From CBFDBT01 sp965603115 (GTDB lineage: Bacteria; Pseudomonadota; Alphaproteobacteria; Sphingomonadales; Kordiimonadaceae): a stretch of DNA of 18,148 bases. Made by a program: the position numbers and the translations under genes. The stretch spans positions 1 through 18,148 of the forward strand of contig CBFDBT010000037.1 in assembly GCA_965603115.1 (NCBI GenBank). The letters run 5' to 3'. The notes under the pieces are model-generated. The model was not told where the DNA came from. It saw only the letters and a list, made by a program, of their open reading frames with translations, and made no database searches. Positions 12,586 to 18,148 of this stretch are shown here, in pieces (position 1 is the stretch's first letter; each line of letters begins with the position of its first letter).

Positions 12586-13847
12586 CCGCTCCTCGAATTA
12601 CAGTTTTAGAAAATGGAATACGTGTTGTGTCAGAAAACTGGACGCAACTGCAAACAGTGGCCGTTGGCGTATGGGTCGATATGGGCTCACGACATGAAAC
12701 ACAAGAGCTAAACGGCATTGCCCACTTTTTAGAGCATATGATGTTTAAGGGCACGAAGCGCCGTAGCGCGAGGGGTATTGCAGAAGAGATAGAAGCGGTT
12801 GGTGGACAGATCAATGCTTATACATCGCGAGACTATACGACCTATTATGCCAAAGTGATGAAAGAGGACCTCTCGCTTGCTGTTGATCTGCTTTCCGATA
12901 TTTTGCAGCACAGCCAGTTTGATCCGTCCGAAACTAGCCGTGAGCGTGATGTGATCTTGCAAGAACTGGGGCAAGCCCATGACACACCTGATGATATCAT
13001 TTTTGATTATATGCAGGAAACGGCGTATAAAAATCAGGCTTTAGGGCGCGCTATATTGGGCACTGAAGAGAGTGTATCTGCAATGACCTCGGCCAAGCTC
13101 AAAAAATTTATGGGGCAGGGATATCAGGCGTCGCGCATGGTACTGGCTGCTGTTGGCAACCTTGATCATGATGTGCTTGTTGATATGGCGTGTCGTGCAT
13201 TTGATTGTCTACCAAAAGGTAATGGTCTTGCAATAACGCCAGCTGAGTATAGTGGCGGTGAAGAGCGTAAGACTAAAGACCTTGAACAACTTCATCTGAC
13301 ACTTGCTTTCCCTGGCGTTTCTCTTGTTGATCCAGACTATTATGCTATGCAAACTTTCTCGACAATGCTTGGTGGTGGTATGTCTTCGCGTCTATTCCAA
13401 ACGGTTCGTGAAGAAAGAGGGCTGGCTTATTCGGTTTATAGCTTCACGGGAAGTCATAATGATGATGGTCTATTGGGCATCTATGCTGGAACGGGCGCAG
13501 AAATGGCGCAAGAACTGATGGATGTTATTGCACATGAAACGCATGATTTGGTTGATAATGTGAGTGTCACCGAACTTGAGCGCGCTAAGGTTCAGCTTAA
13601 GGCCGGTATGATGATGGCACTTGAGGGCACGAATGCAAGGGTAGAGCAATTAGCACGGCAGTTGATGGTGTACGGCCAGTTGATTCCAGTGGATGAGATT
13701 ATAGGGCATGTTGATGCTGTCGATATTGAGGCTGTGCAACGTGTCGCTCGTAATAGTTTGGGCTCTGCGGATATCACTATGGCTTACGTAGGACCGGGTG
13801 GTCATGTCCCAGCTTATGATAAACTGACAAGTATGTTTAAAGGGTAA
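12582..13847 (+). CDS. M16-family zinc peptidase, mitochondrial-processing-peptidase-like
   Basis: A 421-residue M16B metallopeptidase related to the beta subunit of mitochondrial processing peptidase. The inverted zinc site HFLEH is at residues 48-52 (H48, E51 catalytic, H52), and the third ligand E128 sits in ERDVILQE, 76 residues after H52 as in the family. The second half holds the glycine-rich substrate loop LGGGMSSRLFQTVREERGLAYSV. It has no signal peptide, so it is probably cytoplasmic. Bacterial members degrade or process peptides; the natural substrate here is unknown. The start is a TTG overlapping the thrC stop (TTGA), with no clear ribosome site, so translational coupling to thrC is likely. 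It is the last gene of the long operon before the toxin-antitoxin pair. Confidence 0.95.
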   Translation: MTAPRITVLENGIRVVSENWTQLQTVAVGVWVDMGSRHETQELNGIAHFLEHMMFKGTKRRSARGIAEEIEAVGGQINAYTSRDYTTYYAKVMKEDLSLAVDLLSDILQHSQFDPSETSRERDVILQELGQAHDTPDDIIFDYMQETAYKNQALGRAILGTEESVSAMTSAKLKKFMGQGYQASRMVLAAVGNLDHDVLVDMACRAFDCLPKGNGLAITPAEYSGGEERKTKDLEQLHLTLAFPGVSLVDPDYYAMQTFSTMLGGGMSSRLFQTVREERGLAYSVYSFTGSHNDDGLLGIYAGTGAEMAQELMDVIAHETHDLVDNVSVTELERAKVQLKAGMMMALEGTNARVEQLARQLMVYGQLIPVDEIIGHVDAVDIEAVQRVARNSLGSADITMAYVGPGGHVPAYDKLTSMFKG

Positions 13848-13859
13848 ATAAAATAGATT

Positions 13860-13889
13860 TTGACTTGAGAGTGCCTGAAATGATATACT
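13860..13889 (+). promoter_or_regulatory. Predicted promoter giving a leaderless antitoxin message
   Basis: TTGACT (13860-13865), an 18-bp spacer and TATACT (13884-13889) match sigma70 well. The expected start of transcription, six or seven bases beyond the -10, falls on the antitoxin ATG at 13896. No Shine-Dalgarno sequence precedes that ATG, in agreement with a leaderless transcript. Confidence 0.55.
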
Positions 13890-13895
13890 TATCCT

Positions 13896-14063
13896 ATGGT
13901 TGAAAACATACAAGATAAAACAGTGTCATATGACAATTGGTTCCGCCGTGAAGTGGAAGACGGTATTCGTGAAGCGGAGAACGGAGAGCTTATTCCTCTT
14001 GAAGAGGCTATGGGGGATATGCTGAATGAGATGGAACGTAAGCCTAACAAAACAGGGAAATAG
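13896..14063 (+). CDS. Antitoxin of a ParE/RelE-type toxin-antitoxin pair
   Basis: A 55-residue acidic protein encoded just upstream of, and overlapping by 38 nt, a ParE/RelE-type toxin gene. The core YDNWFRREVEDGIREAENGELIPLEEA resembles the toxin-wrapping C-terminal segment of short antitoxins paired with ParE-family toxins. The N-terminal ten residues are too short to hold a complete ribbon-helix-helix DNA-binding domain, so autoregulation, if any, would need another mechanism or a dimer arrangement I cannot see. There is no ribosome site; the ATG coincides with the predicted transcription start. Assignment rests on position, size, charge and that motif. Confidence 0.75.
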   Translation: MVENIQDKTVSYDNWFRREVEDGIREAENGELIPLEEAMGDMLNEMERKPNKTGK

Positions 14064-14307
14064 AACCCTTTCTGCACAACTTTCTTATATTCATGATGAA
14101 AGTCCAACGGCGGCCAGAAAAATCGCTGCTGCAATTGCCCTTAATCTCCAACAGTTGTCAGCTTTTCCCAAGAGTGGTAAATTAGGGAGGGTTAATGGAA
14201 CACGAGAACTTGTAATAACGGGAACGCCCTTCATCGCGATTTATCGGATTAAAGGTAACCAGGTTGAAGTTTTACGTGTTCTGCACAGCCGACAAATGTG
14301 GCCGTAA
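14026..14307 (+). CDS. ParE/RelE-family toxin
   Basis: A 93-residue basic protein of the ParE/RelE superfamily. Members either poison DNA gyrase (ParE) or cleave ribosome-bound mRNA (RelE). Recognisable parts are the first strand MRWNVSLT, the helix LSYIHDESPTAARKIAAAIALNLQQLSAFPKSGK, then GRVNGTRELVITGTPFIAIYRI and the closing EVLRVLHSRQMWP, which is the ParE-like ending (V-L-R-V-x-H-x-x-x-x-W-P). The start lies inside the antitoxin gene, so translation is likely coupled. The ParE-like arrangement (P-x-A-A, R-x-L-V, H-x-R-Q-x-W-P) makes ParE more likely than RelE, but the target cannot be settled from sequence. The module is an accessory insertion between otherwise core genes. Confidence 0.88.
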   Translation: MRWNVSLTKQGNRTLSAQLSYIHDESPTAARKIAAAIALNLQQLSAFPKSGKLGRVNGTRELVITGTPFIAIYRIKGNQVEVLRVLHSRQMWP

Positions 14308-14443
14308 ATATATACTATTGTATAATGAATTAGAGTTTAACGATTCTTTTGGAATGTTTATGAATTATAAACAGGAAGCTTAAATATCGCCTGTCTGTTG
14401 CGTGTTTATCTTAGGCGCTAAATTTCGACGGAAAGGTATCACT

Positions 14444-15043
14444 ATGAAGTTCATATATCATATGATGGTGACGTTATTCTTCGTGCTTATACTGACTCAG
14501 TTTACTAAAGCAATGGATATTGGTGATAAGCTGTACATTAGTAAAGCCAGAGTAAATATTAGATCATCACCAAGTGAAGGGTCTTCTATAGTTGTTAGGA
14601 TAGATAAAGGACATGTCTTAATAGAGTTAGCTACCAGTGATAGTTGGATAAATGTAGGAGTTGACAGGACCGGTGGAAAATCTGGATGGGTAAAGAAGTC
14701 GAATGTTTCCTATACGTACATACAGGGAGGGTCGCAGGCACCTTATGACCCGCGATTTGATAAGTTTTCTCGTGCTGTAGAAATACTCAACAATAATGTT
14801 GAAAAACGAATTGGGCAGAAATTCTTTTCCAAAGTTGAAAATCTAGGCGATGGAATGGTTTCATTGACGCCGACTGCTATATGGCTGCAAGGCGATGAAA
14901 AAAGTAAGAAAAAGAACTTACATACTATTTTCATGCTCTGGGAGGCTGCTGAAGGAACAGGACTTCCTGTTGCAGTCTATATTGTTGATAGTGGTGGAAA
15001 TATACTTATGAAAGAATCGAATAACTCAACAATTCTTAACTAA
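14444..15043 (+). CDS. Secreted bacterial SH3-domain protein
   Basis: A 199-residue exported protein. The signal peptide is MKFIYHMMVTLFFVLILTQF with cleavage probably after TKA (residue 22-23). A bacterial SH3 (SH3b) domain follows at about residues 27-90, with the family pattern ARVNIRSSPSEGSSIVVRI, then WINV and SGWVKKSNV. Such domains often bind cell-wall peptides. The C-terminal 100 residues (YDPRFDKFSRAVEIL onward) form a domain I do not recognise, with an amphipathic helix and a strand-rich end. The frame opens upstream at a GTG (14402), but the ATG at 14444 has GGAAAGG seven bases before it and starts a clean signal peptide. Base composition is more AT-rich than the neighbouring core genes. 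Its TAA stop is interleaved with the TAG stop of the convergent yqgE gene. Confidence 0.8.
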   Translation: MKFIYHMMVTLFFVLILTQFTKAMDIGDKLYISKARVNIRSSPSEGSSIVVRIDKGHVLIELATSDSWINVGVDRTGGKSGWVKKSNVSYTYIQGGSQAPYDPRFDKFSRAVEILNNNVEKRIGQKFFSKVENLGDGMVSLTPTAIWLQGDEKSKKKNLHTIFMLWEAAEGTGLPVAVYIVDSGGNILMKESNNSTILN

Positions 15044-15603
15044 GCATGGCCAGCTTCGGTGGATAACATTGAAATATCAACCCCAAGCATTGCCATAGCG
15101 CGCGGCCATTTATCTTCTAGCTCGGTGTGAAAAATAACTTCTTCATCAGCATTGGCAGTGAGCCATGCATTTTGTTGAATTTCAGCCTCAATTTGGCCAG
15201 CGCCCCACCCAGCATAGCCCAGCGCGAGTAAATGATTCTTTGGCCCTTGTCCTTGGGCGATGGCACGCAGGATATCAACTGTTGCAGTTAGGGCGAGGGA
15301 TTCGCTGACCACCATAGTGCTTTCTTGTGCAAAATCAGCCGAATGAAGCACAAATCCGCGGCCAGATTCTACAGGTCCACCCCGATGAAGCAAAATATCG
15401 CTGATTGGCTCGACAACCTCAATCTCAAGCTGTTCTAGAAGCTCTTCGAAAGTAAGGGCTAGCATGGGTTCATTAATAACAAGTCCCATAGCCCCTTCAC
15501 TAGTATGAGAACACACATAAATGACGGCGCGATCAAAGCGCTCATCTACCATGTTTGGCATAGCTAGTAAAAGTTTTCCCTCGAGATAGGATTTATCCGT
15601 CAC
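15040..15603 (-). CDS. YqgE/AlgH family protein (DUF179)
   Basis: A 187-residue protein of the widespread YqgE/AlgH family. The name AlgH comes from a Pseudomonas alginate regulator, but the molecular function is not known. Family landmarks are YLEGKLLLAMPNM at the start, then FDRAVIYVCSHTSEGAMGLVIN, the HRGGPVESGRGFVLH motif, and LLALGYAGWGAGQIEAEI-x-x-NAWL. The length is typical. The start is GTG, with AAAGGA eight bases upstream on the minus strand. It converges on the SH3-domain gene with a 4-nt overlap and is divergent from the DsbD-N-like gene, 196 bp away. Confidence 0.95.
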   Translation of the reverse strand: MTDKSYLEGKLLLAMPNMVDERFDRAVIYVCSHTSEGAMGLVINEPMLALTFEELLEQLEIEVVEPISDILLHRGGPVESGRGFVLHSADFAQESTMVVSESLALTATVDILRAIAQGQGPKNHLLALGYAGWGAGQIEAEIQQNAWLTANADEEVIFHTELEDKWPRAMAMLGVDISMLSTEAGHA

Positions 15604-15799
15604 AATAATCGTCCTTTGGCTTTCATCAGTCTTATGGGCACTATAGCCTCAAAGAGCTGCTCTTGTAGAGGCCTTTATACTCTAGAATTGCAAAAAATTC
15701 GATAGGCTTTTCATATTAGTGACGTATTTGTGATTAGACTTAACTGGCAAATGTAAGAAGGCTGCTGTATGAAGCTAATAATTATGGAGATAATATCGA

Positions 15800-16636
15800 A
15801 TGCATAAAATGATTTTATTGGTGGCATCCCTTTTGGCCTCGCTGCCTTCTGTTGCGGATGAAAGCCCTTGGGTTCAACATATGGATGTTGCCGAGAGCCG
15901 CATTATCGCAGCAACAAGTAGCGCAGACGCACAAGGGAGCGCTTGGTTTGCTTGGGAACTGCGATTGCAGCCAGGATGGAAAGTCTATTGGCGATCACCG
16001 GGTGAGGCGGGGCTTCCGCCAAAATTACTCTTAAAGGGAGATGCTGGCCCTAAATCGATCACTCCATTTTTTCCGCTTCCAAAACGATTCGAACTTTTTG
16101 GACTTCAAACCTTTGGTTATGGTATTCAATTTATTCTGCCTTTTAAACTAGAGGCTAGCGAACCAAACAAGCCGATCACTCTTGATATGGCTGTTGATTT
16201 TATGATCTGCAAGAATATTTGCATTCCTTTCACCAGTGATTATCTGCTGAAGCAAAGTGGGGAAAGTCATGCTCATGCCGACCTTTACTCGGCTAACATC
16301 GCTATGTGGCGCGAGAAGGTGCCGGATACAAGTGGCGAACCAGTTGGCGGGTTGAAAATAATCAAAGCTGAGATTAAGGGCGCTGTTGGCCATCAAAGGT
16401 TGGTGTTTGAAGTTGAGGGGGAGAAAAGCCTATCTCACGCTGATATATTGATTGAGAGCGATGAGGTATTTTCCTTCGGGAAACCAAAAATTGATTTAAA
16501 AGATAAAGGCAACAAGGCCGTAATGATAGTGCCTGTTGATGGTGGTAAAAAGAAAGTTGATATTAAGGGCAGACAGGCGATAGTGACTTTTACTGATAAT
16601 CGCGGACATGCTATTGAACGTAAAATGAAATTTTAA
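15800..16636 (+). CDS. Periplasmic DsbD N-terminal-domain-like protein
   Basis: A 278-residue exported protein related to the N-terminal periplasmic domain of DsbD/ScsB thiol:disulfide interchange proteins. There is a signal peptide (residues 1-19, ending SVADE), the conserved WFAWELRLQPGWKVYWRSPGEAGLPP, and the redox-like pair ICKNICIP (C137 and C141, CxxxC). DsbD's membrane transporter and thioredoxin domains are absent, so this is a stand-alone form known in alphaproteobacteria. It could receive reducing power from a separate CcdA/DsbD-like transporter elsewhere. The start has GGAG ten bases upstream. A peroxiredoxin gene begins 16 bp downstream with no terminator, so the two are probably co-transcribed. 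The exact substrate is unknown. Confidence 0.85.
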   Translation: MHKMILLVASLLASLPSVADESPWVQHMDVAESRIIAATSSADAQGSAWFAWELRLQPGWKVYWRSPGEAGLPPKLLLKGDAGPKSITPFFPLPKRFELFGLQTFGYGIQFILPFKLEASEPNKPITLDMAVDFMICKNICIPFTSDYLLKQSGESHAHADLYSANIAMWREKVPDTSGEPVGGLKIIKAEIKGAVGHQRLVFEVEGEKSLSHADILIESDEVFSFGKPKIDLKDKGNKAVMIVPVDGGKKKVDIKGRQAIVTFTDNRGHAIERKMKF

Positions 16637-16652
16637 ATTAGGGAAAATGATT

Positions 16653-17135
16653 ATGACGATTTCAGTAGGACAAAAGTTACCAGAGGCGACATTTACAATT
16701 ATGACCGAAGATGGGCCTACGCCTATGACGACCCAAGAGCTAACAGCAGGTAAAAAAGTTGTTTTATTTTCTGTCCCAGGGGCCTTTACGCCCACTTGCT
16801 CAGCCAAGCATTTACCAGGTTTTGTACAACAAGCAGAAGATTTTGCAGCAAAAGGTGTAGATGCCATTGCTTGTGTATCTGTCAATGATGTATTTGTTAT
16901 GGATGCTTGGGGAAAAGATCAAAATGTTGGAGATAAAGTGCTGATGCTGGCTGATGGCAATGGTGATTTTGCAGAGGCTATTGGTCTTACGTTAGACGCT
17001 AGTGGTTTTGGTATGGGTACACGATCACAGCGATTTGCTATGATTATAGAAGATGGAACTTTGACGAGTCTCAACGTTGAAGACGCTGGGGCATTTCATG
17101 TTTCAAGTGCCGAGCATATGCTAACGCTAGTATAA
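16653..17135 (+). CDS. Peroxiredoxin (Prx5-like)
   Basis: A 160-residue thiol peroxidase of the Prx5/AhpE-like redoxin group that reduces hydrogen peroxide and organic peroxides. The peroxidatic cysteine C49 lies in VPGAFTPTCSAKHLPGF (the P-x-x-x-T/S-x-x-C active site). A second cysteine, C74 in AIACVSVND, occupies the position usual in bacterial Prx5; the distal resolving cysteine of human PRDX5 is absent, so glutathione or another thiol probably regenerates it. The C-terminal half has the family pattern F(G)MGTRSQRFAMIIEDG. An ATG at 16647 would add two residues, but AGGG is only three bases from it and nine from the ATG at 16653, so the latter is used. No signal peptide is present. Confidence 0.95.
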   Translation: MTISVGQKLPEATFTIMTEDGPTPMTTQELTAGKKVVLFSVPGAFTPTCSAKHLPGFVQQAEDFAAKGVDAIACVSVNDVFVMDAWGKDQNVGDKVLMLADGNGDFAEAIGLTLDASGFGMGTRSQRFAMIIEDGTLTSLNVEDAGAFHVSSAEHMLTLV

Positions 17136-17187
17136 ACTAGGCAAGCTTTGTGTATATAACGGTGCATTATTGACATTATCAGTTAAT

Positions 17188-17219
17188 CTTGAATTTTCAG
17201 CGCTTGCTTCCTATCTCAT
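17188..17219 (+). promoter_or_regulatory. Candidate RpoH (heat-shock) promoter of the SPFH gene
   Basis: CTTG (17188-17191), an 18-bp spacer and CCTATCTCAT (17210-17219) match, apart from the last base, the alphaproteobacterial heat-shock pattern CTTG-N17/18-CYTATNTNNG as I recall it. A TTGACA (17170-17175) also lies nearby but lacks a good -10 at proper spacing. Confidence 0.35.
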
Positions 17220-17264
17220 AAGTATGCAAAGTTTTAAATAATCAAAAAACAAAAGGGGTATTTT

Positions 17265-18148
17265 ATGGATATGTCCACGATTGTTGTCGCTCTTGTCATT
17301 CTTCTTATGATCGTTACGGTTATTGCTGGTGCAGTTACCGTTAAACAGGGCTATATGTATACGGTTGAACGCTTTGGTAGATTTACGAAAACATTGAATC
17401 CAGGTTTTCACATTATTTTTCCATATATTGATCAGATTGGCCATAAAGTGAATATGATGGAGCAGGTGCTTGATATACCAACGCAAGAAGTTATCACCAA
17501 AGATAACGCGATGGTTGGTGTTGATGGTATTGTCTTTTTCCAAATTCTGGATGCATCGCAAGCATCATATGAAGTAAGCAACCTAGAAAATGCTATCTTA
17601 AATCTTACTATGACCAATGTGCGTACAGTTATGGGGTCAATGGACCTTGATGAGCTTTTATCCAAACGGGATGAAATTAATGCGCGGCTTTTAAACGTTG
17701 TTGATGGTGCGACTAACCCTTGGGGTGTCAAAGCAACACGGATTGAGATTAAAGACATTAATCCTCCTCGGGATATTGTTGATGCCATGGCGCGTCAGAT
17801 GAAGGCAGAGCGATTAAAGCGTGCTTCAATTTTGGAGGCTGAAGGAGAACGTGAGAGTGAAATTTTACGTGCTGAGGGTGAAAAGCGTTCAGCTATTCTG
17901 GATTCAGAGGGCCGCAAAGAGGCAGCCTTTAGAGATGCTGAAGCTCGTGAGAGAAGTGCAGAAGCTGAGGCCACAGCTACGCGAATGGTATCTGAGGCTA
18001 TTGCAAATGGCGACCCGCAAGCGATTAATTATTTTGTCGCTCAAAAATATGTAGACGCTATTAAGCATTTTGGTATATCTCAAAATGAAAAACTAGTCTT
18101 TATGCCAATGGAATCGAGCAATATTATTGGGGCACTTGGCGGCATGGC
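17265..18148 (+). CDS. SPFH/band-7 (stomatin/QmcA-like) membrane protein, 3' end outside window
   Basis: The first 294 residues of a stomatin-like protein; no stop is reached before the window ends. One N-terminal membrane helix (about residues 5-25) leads into the SPFH domain (VKQGYMYTVERFGRFTKTLNPGFHIIFPYIDQI onward, to about residue 175). Next is a long charged coiled coil (about 178-245) in which an 11-residue repeat is visible: EAEGERESEIL, RAEGEKRSAIL, DSEGRKEAAFR, DAEARERSAEA. Members form large membrane-associated cages that organise lipid domains and modulate FtsH protease (HflKC, QmcA). The ATG at 17265 is preceded by AAAAGGGG at good spacing; a second ATG two codons on is possible. 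An NfeD-type partner often follows such genes but would lie beyond the window. Confidence 0.93.
   Translation, partial: MDMSTIVVALVILLMIVTVIAGAVTVKQGYMYTVERFGRFTKTLNPGFHIIFPYIDQIGHKVNMMEQVLDIPTQEVITKDNAMVGVDGIVFFQILDASQASYEVSNLENAILNLTMTNVRTVMGSMDLDELLSKRDEINARLLNVVDGATNPWGVKATRIEIKDINPPRDIVDAMARQMKAERLKRASILEAEGERESEILRAEGEKRSAILDSEGRKEAAFRDAEARERSAEAEATATRMVSEAIANGDPQAINYFVAQKYVDAIKHFGISQNEKLVFMPMESSNIIGALGGM

Noticed and set aside
14343..14397. Short inverted repeats before the SH3-domain gene
   Set aside because: The stems are only about five base pairs (for example TTTAT/ATAAA and ACAGG/CCTGT) with no T-run; not distinguishable from chance.
14402..14443. GTG start upstream of the SH3-domain protein
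   Set aside because: It would put 14 residues before an intact signal peptide, and the ATG at 14444 has a strong ribosome site.
15688..15717. TTGCAA-18-CATATT as a promoter for the DsbD-N-like gene
   Set aside because: Both hexamers are only fair matches and the region is AT-rich, so chance matches are likely.

Overview
The window looks like chromosomal DNA from an alphaproteobacterium of moderate to low GC. The strongest evidence is the gene order coxB-coxA-ctaB-small ORF-ctaG-coxC-DUF983-SURF1-thrC-M16 peptidase, which is a known alphaproteobacterial arrangement. The aa3-type (A1) oxidase sequences and the mitochondrial-processing-peptidase-like M16 protease agree with this. I cannot name a genus from the sequence. 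No tRNA, rRNA, CRISPR array or transposase was seen.

Layout. (1) 1-400: end of an OsmC/YhfA-type protein whose start lies off the window. (2) 401-797: no gene, but a nested inverted/direct repeat (about 429-625) and then a promoter with two matching inverted repeats. (3) 798-1759: an SdpR-like ArsR repressor and an SdpI-like membrane protein, translationally coupled. (4) 1923-2875: two unrecognised four-helix membrane proteins that are tandem paralogues, the first preceded by an mRNA hairpin touching its ribosome binding site. (5) 2947-4392, minus strand: TldD metalloprotease. (6) 4731-13847: one long plus-strand cytochrome c oxidase operon running into thrC and an M16 protease. (7) 13896-15043: a small accessory insert holding a ParE/RelE-type toxin-antitoxin pair and a secreted SH3-domain protein. 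(8) 15040-15603, minus strand: YqgE/AlgH. (9) 15800-17135: a periplasmic DsbD-N-like protein followed 16 nt later by a peroxiredoxin. (10) 17265 to the end: an SPFH/stomatin-like (QmcA-type) protein, cut by the window edge.

How the genes work together. coxB, coxA and coxC encode the three core subunits of haem-copper cytochrome c oxidase. ctaB makes haem O (precursor of haem A), ctaG delivers copper to CuB, and SURF1 helps insert haem a3. DUF983 and the 42-residue single-helix protein are habitual companions of unknown role.

The most striking observation is that coxC (subunit III) is interrupted by a 38-nt insertion. It consists of 30 unique bases plus one copy of an 8-bp direct repeat (GATGGTAT). 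Removing exactly 38 nt restores a perfect subunit III of 293 residues. This may be a real disruption, an assembly error, or, less likely, a translational bypass element. Other points worth attention are a pair of TTCG-N8-CGAA operators exactly 40 bp apart at the sdpR-like promoter, a probably leaderless antitoxin mRNA, and the unrecognised paralogous membrane proteins.
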